DNA of 15,790 bases. Source: Epulopiscium sp. Nele67-Bin004. Lineage in GTDB: Bacteria; Bacillota_A; Clostridia; Lachnospirales; Cellulosilyticaceae. Where the stretch lies: positions 1 to 15,790 of the forward strand of contig LNZQ01000120.1 in the NCBI GenBank assembly GCA_002007315.1, given 5' to 3'. This document shows positions 1 to 8,784 of this stretch, piece after piece. Each line of letters begins with the position of its first letter. Within the stretch, counting starts at the first letter, position 1. The translations under genes were made by a program, and so were the position numbers. A model generated the notes under the pieces. It searched no databases. It worked only from the letters and a program-made list of their open reading frames with translations, and had not been told where the DNA came from.

Positions 1-1561
1 TTCACAAATCACCAATCAGAGCGTAGCATTTGCCAGCTCTGACCTTAGGGTCTGACAACTATACGGCTGTGCTCCATTGAAACTCATGTAATCTTTTCAG
101 ATTTTTTGTCATTTTCAGGCTGGTCTGTGGATTTGAGCTCGTCGTGGTTAAACGTTGTGTCTGGGGCACTTTTTAAAGTGATGCTCATTATTCAGCGAGG
201 TTCAAAGGAGATTTATGTTCTTTACCTTTCCAAATCAAACACTGAAAAGTGTAACGTTATGCTCTGGGCAAAACTGTTGAACCCCTGACAGTTTGACAAG
301 CACAGATAATGTGTGTGTAATTCTCTCGCATAGTTTCCATTGGCACGTAACAGTGGACAATGTCTCGCCTACTTTTCAGACTTAAATTATGTACTCGCTC
401 AAAATAGACCATTTTCTGGGAATCTTCCTGAATAAGGTCAGATTCCTTCAGGACAGCACAGAATATCCTGCCTATTAAAGCAACCCAGACTCTAATCCAA
501 ACCTCTTAGCAAACTGTAACACTTGACACAGATTGTTGCTTCTCATTCACTGTGTAATAATATGCTAATGTTATTTAAATCAACAGCGTTAACATTAGTT
601 AGGCAAGGGGTCAGAACTACAGCTTCAACTAGAGCCACAACTAACATTGTACTCTTTTTACTTTATCTTGTGTTTCTATTGTGTTTTTGCTTTTGTCGGC
701 AGCTTGCCCCGACAAGTATGCATGACGTTTGTCAGTGAAAAAAACTATTACCTTTGTAACTATCGAAGTTTTATAAATATTGTACCAGATTGTTGTGACT
801 CTGCTCGCATGCATCAGCACAAAAGGTTGCGGGTATAGATTGTGTAAAATGTAAGCTAAAGAATCATGTAGATCTGTAGGCACGTTGACTGAAAGTGGAT
901 ATGCTACATGTAAATTGCATTGCATGGAATTCATTAAAAAAATGTAAAGTTTTTTCTGACGATATTGTTACTCATTCATGTTGCTTATTTATTACAAGAA
1001 CATCCTATTGTAAACATTTATACCAAAACCATCCAGCTGACTAAAACAGTAATAGGCTGATCAGCTATGGCGTATTTAGTGAGAGCGCAACTTTTTATTC
1101 ACTTAAAGGTCATAAAGACCAGTTTCACCAGCAGTGGCACTTCATTTAGTGCACTCACCAGGAATACTGGAGATGACTGAATGGTTTTCCTTACCAATTT
1201 TCTTAAATATATAAAGCACATATTTTACAGAGAAGCAAGTTACAGAAAACCTTTTGTGGGCTGTTTTTTGGGGGTTTTTTTTGCCGATGTTCACTTTCTT
1301 TCAGGAGCCAGCCCTGGCTCTGATACTGGACTGCTGCACAAAGACATCTTTTATTTTTGTCTTGCATACATATTCATGCATCCTCGGTCCAATAAATTAG
1401 AACTATAGATAGCTTCAGCATGTCAATAATACAATGTGGAAGTCATATTCAAGAATTAACAGGGGACTGAGTGTGATTTGAAGATGTGGGAGGGAGGTCA
1501 GAGTTTTAACTCAACAAAATCAGTTTTTTGAGGAAAAACGGGTCAGCAAACTGCATTTAAC
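1..1561. other. Gene-less, vertebrate-like DNA (foreign to the bacterial segment)
   Basis: This stretch holds no supportable gene. All frames are short, none resembles a known protein, and none has a Shine-Dalgarno site. By-eye counting gives 25 CpG dinucleotides in about 1.55 kb, well below what the base composition would give by chance, while TG/CA steps are common. T/A homopolymer runs occur (for example 1264-1282), and AATAAA motifs are scattered (for example near 1391). An inverted repeat with 7-bp arms at 1305-1320 has no evident function. Low CpG plus lack of coding structure is typical of methylated vertebrate DNA, so host sequence joined to a bacterial contig is the favoured reading. 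The species cannot be told from the sequence alone. Confidence 0.6.
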
Positions 1562-3581
1562 ACGTCATAGGCAACGTTTCGGCAACATTGCTACTAATAA
1601 TTTGCCCATCAACGGTAACTTGATACGTTTCGGGGTCAACCTCGATATGCGGTGTGGCATCGTTTAGCAATAAGTCATGTTTAGTTATATCTCTACAGTT
1701 TGATACTGGTAAAACTATTTTTTCTAGTCCAAGCTTTTTGTGAACTTCCGCTTCGATAGACGCTTTCGACATAAAAGTTATACACGTCTTAAATTTTGCT
1801 TTGCCATACGCCCCAAACATATTTTTGTATATAATAGGCTGTGGCGTTGGGATAGAGGCGTTTGCATCGCCCATTTTCGCAGCAACGATAAACCCACCTT
1901 TAATAATCATTTCAGGTTTTACACCAAAAAGTGCAGGTTTCCAAATAACTAAATCGGCGAATTTGCCAACTTCAATCGAGCCGACATGCTCTGAAAATCC
2001 AGACGCAATAGCTGGGTTAATCGTGTATTTTGCAACGTAACGTTTTGCCCTAAAGTTGTCATTGTCTGTGTCTGGGGCTAGTGCACCACGCTGAACTTTC
2101 ATGCTGTGTGCCGTTTGCCACGTGCGAGTTATAACTTCGCCAACACGACCCATTGCCTGTGAGTCAGACGACATAATCGAAAAAATTCCCTCATCATGAA
2201 GAACGTCTTCTGCAGCGATAGTTTCTGGGCGAATGCGAGAGTCAGCAAACGCAACGTCCTCAGGAATTTTGCTATCAAGGTGATGACACACCATAAGCAT
2301 ATCAAGGTGCTCATCAAGCGTGTTTTTTGTGTATGGCATCGTTGGGTTTGTTGATGCTGGCAATACGTTTGGCATAGAAGCAATAGTTATAATGTCTGGT
2401 GCGTGTCCACCGCCTGCACCCTCAGTATGAAATGTGTGTATAGTTCGTCCGTCAATTGCCGAAATTGTGTCTTCAACGCAACCTGCTTCATTAAGTGTGT
2501 CCGTGTGTATCGCAACTTGAACGTCGTATTTGTCCGCAACTTGCAAACACATATCTATTGCAGCAGGCGTTGAGCCCCAATCTTCGTGAAGTTTTAGACC
2601 GAGTGCACCCGCCAAAATTTGTTCTTCAAGAGGTGCGAAAGTTGAGCAGTTTCCTTTTCCATAAAAGCCGAGGTTCATCGGAAATTCTTCGGCAGATTCA
2701 AGCATACGTTCGATGTTGTATGCTCCAGGGGTGCACGTCGTCGCACTTGTCCCAGCAGATGGGCCAGTCCCACCGCCAATCATAGTTGTAACTCCGCTAA
2801 ACAGTGCCGTTTCAATTTGTTGTGGACAAATATAGTGAATGTGCGTGTCAATCCCACCTGCTGTAACTATCATATTTTCGCCAGCGATAGCTTCTGTGCT
2901 CGCACCAACAACGATAGTTACGCCGTCTTGAATATCAGGGTTACCCGCCTTGCCAACACCAACAATTTTGCCGTCTTTAATACCAATATCCGCCTTAACA
3001 ATTCCCCAGTGGTCAAGGATTAGGGCGTTTGTAATAACAGTGTCAACAACGCCATCAGCAGAAGTCATAGAAGCGTTGCACCCCATACCGTCACGCAGTG
3101 TTTTGCCACCGCCAAATTTAATTTCATCGCCATACACTGTAAAATCTTTTTCGACTTCGATAAAAAGCTCAGTGTCAGCAAGTCGAACTTTGTCACCAAC
3201 GGTAGGACCAAACATAGAAACGTAGCTTTCACGTGTCATAGTGTGCGTCTTAGGTGGTGTATCCACATTTTGGGCGACTGCTTTTCCGTTTGTAAGCCCG
3301 TTAAGCCCAACAACGGTTTTGTTTCCGCCAAGTTCGACAAGTTGCACGGTTTTTTGTTCCCCTGGTTCAAATCTAACAGACGTACCAGATGGTATGTTTA
3401 GCCTAAATCCAAACGCCGATTGTCTGTCGAAATTAAGGAGCTTGTTTGTCTCAAAAAAGTGAAAGTGTGACCCAACTTGGACGGGTCTGTCACCTGTATT
3501 TCTAACGATAATTTCTTTAGTATTTTTGCCTAAATTTATATGGATATTTTCATTTTTTAAAATAACTTCGCCTGGTATCAT
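1557..3581 (-). CDS. ureBC: Urease beta-alpha fusion (UreB-UreC), native 3' end lost
   Basis: This is a structural subunit of nickel urease (urea to ammonia and carbamate, cytoplasmic) in which beta and alpha are one 674-residue chain. Residues 1-101 are the beta subunit (MIPGEV start, [10 protein letters not shown] at 37-46). Residues 102-114 are a linker and the alpha subunit starts near Met115 ([14 protein letters not shown]). Nickel ligands are H247 and H249 (HIH), the carbamylated K330 (GLKLHEDWG), H359, H385 and D473. The flap has C432 and catalytic H433 (MVCHHLD). All sit at a constant offset of 113 from Klebsiella numbering. No ribosome-binding site or stop separates the two domains. 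The start lies 3 bases after ureA, with AGGGGG overlapping the ureA stop. The chain ends LPMTC where the family normally ends with a sequence like LPMTQRYFLF, so the last few codons come from the foreign join near 1562. Confidence 0.96.
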   Translation of the reverse strand: MIPGEVILKNENIHINLGKNTKEIIVRNTGDRPVQVGSHFHFFETNKLLNFDRQSAFGFRLNIPSGTSVRFEPGEQKTVQLVELGGNKTVVGLNGLTNGKAVAQNVDTPPKTHTMTRESYVSMFGPTVGDKVRLADTELFIEVEKDFTVYGDEIKFGGGKTLRDGMGCNASMTSADGVVDTVITNALILDHWGIVKADIGIKDGKIVGVGKAGNPDIQDGVTIVVGASTEAIAGENMIVTAGGIDTHIHYICPQQIETALFSGVTTMIGGGTGPSAGTSATTCTPGAYNIERMLESAEEFPMNLGFYGKGNCSTFAPLEEQILAGALGLKLHEDWGSTPAAIDMCLQVADKYDVQVAIHTDTLNEAGCVEDTISAIDGRTIHTFHTEGAGGGHAPDIITIASMPNVLPASTNPTMPYTKNTLDEHLDMLMVCHHLDSKIPEDVAFADSRIRPETIAAEDVLHDEGIFSIMSSDSQAMGRVGEVITRTWQTAHSMKVQRGALAPDTDNDNFRAKRYVAKYTINPAIASGFSEHVGSIEVGKFADLVIWKPALFGVKPEMIIKGGFIVAAKMGDANASIPTPQPIIYKNMFGAYGKAKFKTCITFMSKASIEAEVHKKLGLEKIVLPVSNCRDITKHDLLLNDATPHIEVDPETYQVTVDGQIISSNVAETLPMTC

Positions 3582-3584
3582 AGT

Positions 3585-3890
3585 TTACCCCCTAATTGGA
3601 TTGTGCACAGTTACAAGCTTTGTGCCGTCTGGAAATGTGCCCTCAATTTGTATGTCGTCAATCATATCTGCAACGCCGTCCATAACGTCATCACGAGTCA
3701 AAAACGTTGTGCCAAGGTGCATAAGCTCAGTAACGGTTTTGCCGTCACGAACAAGCTCGTAAAGTTCTGATGAAATGTAGGCGATTGCCTCTGTATAGTT
3801 AAGTTTTAGCCCACGATTTAGGCGTGATTTTGCGAGTTCGCCAGCTTGATGTATAAGTAATCTTTCAATTTCTCTAGGTGTAAGATGCAT
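3585..3890 (-). CDS. ureA: Urease gamma subunit
   Basis: This is the small urease subunit, 101 residues, the usual length for stand-alone gamma. It starts [11 protein letters not shown], contains [10 protein letters not shown] and the conserved block [12 protein letters not shown], and ends with TVHNPIRG. It binds the fused beta-alpha chain to form the active urease. The start ATG (3888-3890) follows a near-ideal AAGGAGG ribosome-binding site. The next gene begins 3 bases after its stop, so the two are translationally linked. Upstream of its Shine-Dalgarno site is an intrinsic terminator, which suggests its expression is set separately from that of the transporter genes. Confidence 0.97.
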   Translation of the reverse strand: MHLTPREIERLLIHQAGELAKSRLNRGLKLNYTEAIAYISSELYELVRDGKTVTELMHLGTTFLTRDDVMDGVADMIDDIQIEGTFPDGTKLVTVHNPIRG

Positions 3891-3910
3891 AAAAATCCTC
3901 CTTATATATG

Positions 3911-3941
3911 AAAAAAGGCACTACTATCCGATAGTAGCACC
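3911..3941 (-). terminator. Intrinsic terminator in the urtE-ureA gap, just before the ureA ribosome-binding site
   Basis: Read on the minus strand, an 11-bp stem (two G-U pairs) with loop CGG runs from 3941 to 3917 and is followed by six T residues (3916-3911). The ureA start is only about 20 bases beyond the T-run. There is no room for a promoter between terminator and gene, so ureA transcription must pass through it. It either reduces read-through from urtABCDE or acts as a controllable attenuator. Confidence 0.8.
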
Positions 3942-3954
3942 ATTGCTTAAAACT

Positions 3955-3983
3955 ACGTTACCATATATTGTAATGTTTGTCAA
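3955..3983 (-). promoter_or_regulatory. Candidate ureA promoter upstream of the terminator
   Basis: On the minus strand a perfect TTGACA (3983-3978) lies just after the urtE stop. A 17-base spacer separates it from a weak -10-like TAACGT (3960-3955). If used, the transcript would start around 3948 and run straight into the terminator at 3941-3911. The -35 match is exact but the -10 is poor, so this is tentative. Confidence 0.35.
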
Positions 3984-3988
3984 CGTAT

Positions 3989-4678
3989 TTATGAGGTCAT
4001 CAACTTTTGGATATGGTTGCCGTCTGTTTCACCAGTTGAATTGTTGTATATAATTTCACCGTGCTCCATAACATACAAGTGTGTAGTCGTATCAAGCACA
4101 AAATCAAGATATTGTTCAACAAGCAAAATAGTCGTGCCTTTCCAAGCGTTAACTTTTTTGATAGCCACGCCAATATCTTCAATAATAGACGGCTGTATGC
4201 CCTCGGTCGGTTCATCTAATATCAAAATTTTTGGTTCAGCAACGAGTGCACGTGCGATAGCAAGTTGTTGTTGTTGCCCGCCCGATAAGTCGCCCCCTTT
4301 TCGCTTTGCAAACTTAGGCAAAATCGGAAACAACTCGTATATATAATCAGGAATTTTGCCTTTGCCACCAAGGGGTTGAAGCCCAAGCTCGATATTTTCT
4401 TCAACAGTCATCTGTCCGAAAATATCACGACCTTGGGGCACATAGCCAATACCTTTTTTTACACGATTATATGTAGCGATATTGATAATTTCATCGCCAT
4501 CAAATTTTATACTACCCCTAGGAGTTTTTGCAAGCCCCATTATGCTTTTAAGCGTCGTGCTTTTTCCAACTCCGTTTCGCCCGATAAGTCCAACAATTTC
4601 ACCAGTTGGAATGTCAAGCGATAAGTTGTCGATAATCAAGCTTTCGCCATAATACGTCGATAAATCTTTAATTTGCAT
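3989..4678 (-). CDS. urtE: Urea ABC transporter ATP-binding protein UrtE
   Basis: This is the second ATPase of the urea importer, 229 residues from the chosen ATG, and it belongs to the LivF-type branched-chain/urea family. Walker A is GRNGVGKST (33-41), the Q-loop glutamine is in YVPQGRDIF (79-87), the ABC signature is LSGGQQQ (131-137) and Walker B is ILILDEPTEG (151-160). The switch region reads VEQ, as usual in LivF/UrtE proteins. The ATG at 4678 shares one base with the TGA of urtD, which argues for translational coupling. A TTG one codon earlier is possible but less likely. It is the last urt gene before the terminator. Confidence 0.95.
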   Translation of the reverse strand: MQIKDLSTYYGESLIIDNLSLDIPTGEIVGLIGRNGVGKSTTLKSIMGLAKTPRGSIKFDGDEIINIATYNRVKKGIGYVPQGRDIFGQMTVEENIELGLQPLGGKGKIPDYIYELFPILPKFAKRKGGDLSGGQQQQLAIARALVAEPKILILDEPTEGIQPSIIEDIGVAIKKVNAWKGTTILLVEQYLDFVLDTTTHLYVMEHGEIIYNNSTGETDGNHIQKLMTS

Positions 4679-5439
4679 CAATGTTTTTTCCCCCTTCCTA
4701 GATACACCGCTTGCACGGTTTCATCTTGCAAAATATCGTCAATGTTGCCTTCACGCAAAACTTTACCTTCGTGAAGAACCGTAACGATATCAGCAACTTG
4801 TTTAACAAATTCCATATCGTGCTCAATAACGATAATAGTGCAGTCTTGCTTAATTTCTTTTAGAATTTCGGCTGTTTTATACGTTTCAGGTTTTCCCATA
4901 CCTGCGGCTGGTTCGTCAAGCATAATAATTTGTGGTTCGCCAACGAGTTGCATAGCGATTTCAAGCCATTGTTTTTCACCGTGTGCAAGTGTACCAGCTC
5001 TAACATTCATTTTATGCAATAGCCCAACTCTGCACAACACTTCGATTATTTTGTCTTTTTCCTCCGAAGATGTTTTTTTAAATATACTACTAAAAATATC
5101 TTTGTGAGATTTTAGCGACAACATCATATTTTCTTCAACAGTCAAATTTACGAACACCGACGGTACTTGAAACTTTCGCCCGATACCCTCTCGAACAATT
5201 TCATATTCTTTAAGCGTCGTTAAGTCGATAGGCTCGGTTGTGCCGTGTTTGTGATATTTTACAGTGCCAGCAGTGGGACGAGTTTTTGCACAAATTATAT
5301 CAAGTAGCGTAGTTTTACCCGCACCGTTTGGTCCAATAAAAAAATGTATGCTGTTTTTTTGGACTTTCGCATTAACGTTTGTGAGGGCATAAAAGCCGTC
5401 AAAATTCACAGAAATGTTGTTGATTTCTAATACTGTCAT
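4678..5439 (-). CDS. urtD: Urea ABC transporter ATP-binding protein UrtD
   Basis: This is the first ATPase of the urea importer, 253 residues, of the LivG type. Walker A is GPNGAGKTT (36-44). The signature is the UrtD-specific form LAHGEKQWLEI (151-161) instead of LSGGQ. Walker B is IIMLDEPAAGM (171-181) and the switch histidine is H207 in VIEHDMEF. KFQVPSVF (89-96) is the region after the Q-loop that is typical of the LivG group. Its ATG overlaps the urtC stop by four bases (ATGA). It would pair with UrtE under the UrtB/UrtC membrane subunits. Confidence 0.96.
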   Translation of the reverse strand: MTVLEINNISVNFDGFYALTNVNAKVQKNSIHFFIGPNGAGKTTLLDIICAKTRPTAGTVKYHKHGTTEPIDLTTLKEYEIVREGIGRKFQVPSVFVNLTVEENMMLSLKSHKDIFSSIFKKTSSEEKDKIIEVLCRVGLLHKMNVRAGTLAHGEKQWLEIAMQLVGEPQIIMLDEPAAGMGKPETYKTAEILKEIKQDCTIIVIEHDMEFVKQVADIVTVLHEGKVLREGNIDDILQDETVQAVYLGRGKKH

Positions 5440-6491
5440 GCAGTTCCCTCCTTATTAATGTACTTATCAGCGATTCCGATAATACCACTTTTGAAAAACA
5501 ATATCGTTAAGCAGAAAATCGCTCCGATAATATATTGCCATATTTCAACAAGACTTCCAGAGCTTAAATTATATTGGCAAATGTTTATCAAAAATGCCCC
5601 GATAACCGCTCCAACAATTGTGCCACGACCGCCAACAGCAACCCAAATAACCATCGTCACGCCATAAGAAATTGTCATCTCAGATGGAGTTATACCGCCG
5701 TTGAAGTTGATAAAAACAGCACCTGCAACCGCAGCAATAGCAGCAGACACAACGTAAATAAACGTTTTGTACATACTAACTTGATAGCCAGAAAAATAAG
5801 TACGATTTTCACCGTCACGAATAGCAACTAATATTTTTCCAAACTTGCTACCAACCAAAAATTTGGCGATAATATAAACAACAACAAGCACGACAAGCGA
5901 CGCATAAAACACAACAAACAAGTTGTCACGGTTCGCATCACCTTTAACGCTACCAACGAGCGACTGAATTTCTGTTATGCCGACGTTCCCGTTCGTGTAT
6001 GGCGACAATGCGATAAAAATTGAATACATCGCCCACGTAAGAGCTTGCGAAATAATAGAAAAATACACACCTTTAACCCTATTTTTAAATATAAAATATC
6101 CAACAACAAACGCCAAAAGCGACGGAATTGCAATCATAAAAAATATAGCTGAACCCAAGTTTTCAAATAGCGTCCAAATAAACGGAAGCTCCGACAGCCC
6201 GCCAACGTGCATAAAATCGGTGATACGCCCGCCAGTGCTTTGCAACTTGAGATACATACCCATACCGTACGCCCCTAGTGCAAAATATAGCCCATGCCCA
6301 AGGCTAAGAATACCCGTGTACCCCCAAATTAGGTCGATACCAATAGCTACAATTGAGTATGCAATACATTTGCCGATAAAAGTAACGGTTGATCCGCCAC
6401 TTAACATTCCATTTTGTAGCATAGTTGGAACGAACGCCAAAATTATGACGATAACTAAAAAACATATATTATGAAAATTTTTCTTTATCAT
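5436..6491 (-). CDS. urtC: Urea ABC transporter permease UrtC
   Basis: This is a membrane permease of the urea importer, 351 residues, LivM type. The N-terminus carries a transmembrane segment. The signature stretch GYTGILSLGHGLYFALGAY follows (about residues 58-76), then repeated hydrophobic segments. The cytoplasmic coupling region is KILVAIRDGENRTYFSGY, and GGRGTIVGAVIGAF (about 288-301) is typical of UrtC/LivM. The start is preceded by AGGGGG, which overlaps the urtB stop and lies 10 bases downstream of that gene. The downstream overlap with urtD supports one operon. Confidence 0.95.
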   Translation of the reverse strand: MIKKNFHNICFLVIVIILAFVPTMLQNGMLSGGSTVTFIGKCIAYSIVAIGIDLIWGYTGILSLGHGLYFALGAYGMGMYLKLQSTGGRITDFMHVGGLSELPFIWTLFENLGSAIFFMIAIPSLLAFVVGYFIFKNRVKGVYFSIISQALTWAMYSIFIALSPYTNGNVGITEIQSLVGSVKGDANRDNLFVVFYASLVVLVVVYIIAKFLVGSKFGKILVAIRDGENRTYFSGYQVSMYKTFIYVVSAAIAAVAGAVFINFNGGITPSEMTISYGVTMVIWVAVGGRGTIVGAVIGAFLINICQYNLSSGSLVEIWQYIIGAIFCLTILFFKSGIIGIADKYINKEGTA

Positions 6492-6501
6492 AGTGCACCC
6501 C

Positions 6502-7404
6502 CTAATCCAAATCTCTAGTTCTAGTTACAAATAGACCTTGAGGACGTTTTTGTAAGAAAATAATAACGATTAGAAGCACGATAGCTTTCGCCATAGTTGC
6601 AGAAGTATAATTTTCGGCAAAAATGCTTGAAAAACCGATAATCGCAGCCCCAATAATGCTACCTTGCAAGTTGCCAACGCCACCAAGAACGACGACCATA
6701 AACGCATTAACGATATAACTTTGCCCAATAGTCGAGTCAACTGAGCCAAGTAGTGCAATCGAACAGCCAGCGATACCCGCAATTCCAGAGCCAATCGCAA
6801 ACGTTAAGTTGTCGACACGGCGTGAGTTTATGCCCATACATTGAGCCATCGCACGATTTTGCATAACAGCACGCATTTGTTTACCAAACGCCGATTTATA
6901 CATAATCCACCAAACTAGCCAAATACAAAGAATTACGTTAAGTATAATAAATATACGATTGTATGAAAAAGTTAAATTCCCAATATTTATTCCCCCAGTC
7001 AAAAAATCTGGAGCTTTTACATTTACGCCTTGACTGCCAAAAATACTACGTGCAGCCTGTTGCAAAATTAAGCTTACGCCAAAAGTTGCAAGAAGTGAAT
7101 CAATTTCACGCCCATAAAGCCTTGATATAATAAGCATTTCAAGTAAGCTTCCAAACATAAAAGCTACCAAAAATGCTGATGGTATAGCCGCAATATAATA
7201 CAAACTTTGGTACTCGGCTGGAATGCAAGTCGAAAAAATCATTTGGACAACGTATGTAGTGTATGCACCGATCATGATAAACTCGCCGTGTGCCATATTG
7301 ATGACTTTCATAAGCCCAAACGTGATAGACAGCCCAAGCGACGCAAGAAGTATTATAGATGTGAGGCTTAAACCGTTAAATAATGTATTTATAAACTGGT
7401 CCAT
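6502..7404 (-). CDS. urtB: Urea ABC transporter permease UrtB
   Basis: This is a membrane permease of the urea importer, 300 residues, LivH type. The family motif FGLMKVINMAHGEFIMIGAY lies near residues 30-49, and GVGNLQGSIIGAAIIGF with the terminal KRPQGLF block is also typical. I chose the ATG at 7404 (MDQFINTLFNGLSL) because GAGGG lies 5 bases upstream and known UrtB proteins start similarly. An in-frame ATG at 7416 would add MRDF but has only an A-rich tract before it. The gene follows urtA after a GC-rich hairpin. Confidence 0.94.
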   Translation of the reverse strand: MDQFINTLFNGLSLTSIILLASLGLSITFGLMKVINMAHGEFIMIGAYTTYVVQMIFSTCIPAEYQSLYYIAAIPSAFLVAFMFGSLLEMLIISRLYGREIDSLLATFGVSLILQQAARSIFGSQGVNVKAPDFLTGGINIGNLTFSYNRIFIILNVILCIWLVWWIMYKSAFGKQMRAVMQNRAMAQCMGINSRRVDNLTFAIGSGIAGIAGCSIALLGSVDSTIGQSYIVNAFMVVVLGGVGNLQGSIIGAAIIGFSSIFAENYTSATMAKAIVLLIVIIFLQKRPQGLFVTRTRDLD

Positions 7405-7409
7405 AAAAT

Positions 7410-7414
7410 CCCTC
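7410..7414 (-). promoter_or_regulatory. Ribosome-binding site that decides the urtB start
   Basis: GAGGG on the minus strand lies 5 bases before the ATG at 7404. The alternative ATG at 7416-7414 overlaps this site and has only an A-rich tract upstream, so translation from 7404 is preferred. Confidence 0.65.
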
Positions 7415-7430
7415 ATTTCTTTTTTTTAGA

Positions 7431-7450
7431 GGGCGGCCATTAGACCGCCC
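7431..7450 (-). promoter_or_regulatory. GC-rich intercistronic hairpin between urtA and urtB
   Basis: On the minus strand GGGCGGTC-TAAT-GGCCGCCC forms an 8-bp stem (one G-U) with a tetraloop, 8 bases after the urtA stop. The following bases are A-rich (TCTAAAAAAAAG), not T-rich, so this is not a standard intrinsic terminator. A stem here could protect the 3' end of a processed urtA message and allow binding protein to exceed permease, as known for other ABC importers such as maltose. That role is inferred. Confidence 0.6.
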
Positions 7451-7458
7451 ATACATTA

Positions 7459-8691
7459 TTATTCCAATGGCTGAATGCCTGCGGCAACCGCCCAATCATA
7501 TGTGTACAAATATGGGTCTGGCTCAACAACGCTATCTGTTGAATACACTTCGTAAATAAGTCCATCAGTGGCAACAGCCCCGATTCTAACTGGCTTTGCA
7601 AGGTGTTGATTGTCGCCATTAATAGTTACAACTCCTTCTGGAGCGTCAAACGAGATTTTGCCAGTTGCAATTGCTGCTAAAACGTCATCAACATCAAAAC
7701 TGCCAGCGTGCTCAACTGCCGCTTTCCACAAATACACTGCACAATACGCTGCCTCGGCAGGGTCAGAAGTCACACGTGAGCTGCCAAACATCTCTTTATA
7801 TGATGAAACAAAGCTTTCATTTTGTGGCGTATCTGTCGTTTGGTAATAGTTCCAAGACACCATATGTCCCTCAAGAATAGATGCACCGATAGTTGAAACT
7901 TCTTCTTCAGCAATTGAGAATGACATCGTCATATACTCGTCTGCAGTATAATTTTTTTCAGACATTTGCTTGAAAAATGACACGTTTCCTGTACCATTTA
8001 ATGTATTAATAATAACATCAGGGTTCGCAGCCTCAATTTTTGCGATAATCGCCGCAAAGTCTGTTTGCTCCATATCGGCATATTCTTCGCCAACAACGTT
8101 TAGTCCAGCTGCCTCAATTTGTGCAGAAATAATCATATTCGCCGTGCGTGGAAAAACGTAGTCAGAACCAATCAAAAAGAAGTTTTCGTATCCTTCTTCA
8201 ATTAAATATTCGATTGCAGGCACGATTTGTTGGTTTGGTGCAGCCCCCGTGTAAACGATGTTCGGGCTAGTTTCCATTCCTTCATATTGCACAGGATACC
8301 ACAAAAGTGCGTTGTAGTCTTCAAAAATAGACTTAACCGCTTTTCGTGATGATGAAGTCCAGCAACCAAAAACAGTAGCAACGTTTTCAGCATCAACAAG
8401 CTTTTCGGCTTTAGTTGCAAACGTTGATGGGTCAGATGCACCGTCCTCCTCTATGTAAAGGATAGTTTTGCCCAAAACACCACCAGTAGCGTTGATTTCG
8501 CTAATAGCCAACAGTTCGGCGTCACGAACTGACTGCTCACTAATCGCCATCGACCCTGTTAGCGAGTGCAAAAGCCCAACCGTAACAGTGTCGCTATCCC
8601 CCGAACTTCCAGAATCTCCAGAGTTTTGGCAACCGACTAGTGACATTGCAGAAACAGCACCAACTAATAATAAACTCAATAACTTTTTCAT
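7459..8691 (-). CDS. urtA: Urea ABC transporter substrate-binding lipoprotein UrtA
   Basis: This is the extracellular urea receptor of the importer, 410 residues. The N-terminus MKKLLSLLLVGAVSAMSLVG is a lipoprotein signal with lipobox LVGC, so Cys21 would be lipidated. A Ser/Gly/Asp-rich linker (22-34) follows, then the periplasmic-binding fold (VTVGLLHSLTG). UrtA-specific blocks are VFGCWTSSSRKAV, WYPVQYEGMETSPNI, YTGAAPNQQIVPA and NTLNGTGNVSFFKQM. I chose the ATG at 8691, which has GGAGGG 6 bases upstream. An in-frame ATG at 8787 would add 32 residues, but it runs through the leader terminator and hides the signal peptide. It is the first gene of the leftward operon. Confidence 0.95.
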   Translation of the reverse strand: MKKLLSLLLVGAVSAMSLVGCQNSGDSGSSGDSDTVTVGLLHSLTGSMAISEQSVRDAELLAISEINATGGVLGKTILYIEEDGASDPSTFATKAEKLVDAENVATVFGCWTSSSRKAVKSIFEDYNALLWYPVQYEGMETSPNIVYTGAAPNQQIVPAIEYLIEEGYENFFLIGSDYVFPRTANMIISAQIEAAGLNVVGEEYADMEQTDFAAIIAKIEAANPDVIINTLNGTGNVSFFKQMSEKNYTADEYMTMSFSIAEEEVSTIGASILEGHMVSWNYYQTTDTPQNESFVSSYKEMFGSSRVTSDPAEAAYCAVYLWKAAVEHAGSFDVDDVLAAIATGKISFDAPEGVVTINGDNQHLAKPVRIGAVATDGLIYEVYSTDSVVEPDPYLYTYDWAVAAGIQPLE

Positions 8692-8721
8692 AAATATCCC
8701 TCCAATTTTAATTGTCCACAC

Positions 8722-8758
8722 AAAAAAGGTCAGAACTGTAGCTAAAACAGCACTGACC
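8722..8758 (-). terminator. Intrinsic terminator in the urtA leader (candidate attenuator)
   Basis: On the minus strand GGTCAG...CTGACC closes a roughly 12-bp stem (one mismatch, one G-U) with a loop of about 7 bases, followed directly by six Ts (8727-8722). It lies about 30 bases upstream of the urtA ATG and about 20 upstream of its ribosome-binding site. The upstream neighbour, feoA, points the other way, so no other gene needs terminating here. It must sit in the urtA leader itself. Confidence 0.78.
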
Positions 8759-8784
8759 CCTTTGTCAAATTTATATATAACAAT

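Noticed and set aside
609..626. Ten-base match between segment 1 (GGTCAGAACT) and the urtA leader stem
   Set aside because: It is short, the flanks differ, and the two segments have different origins. Coincidence is enough.
523..934. Small overlapping ORFs (60-97 aa) in the first 1.5 kb
   Set aside because: They have low-complexity or unrecognisable translations, no ribosome-binding sites, overlap on both strands, and a CpG-poor eukaryote-like context.
1305..1320. Perfect inverted repeat GAGCCAG-CC-CTGGCTC in segment 1, with T-runs nearby
   Set aside because: The T-run lies before it rather than after it, and no gene is near, so it cannot be a terminator. Probably chance in non-coding DNA.
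1740..3762. Plus-strand ORFs opposite the urease genes (up to 96 aa)
   Set aside because: They are antisense shadows of strongly conserved urease frames, without start signals or known homology.
7421..7450. Intrinsic terminator between urtA and urtB
   Set aside because: The stem is followed by A residues on the transcribed strand. The T-run precedes it on the other strand, where no gene ends.
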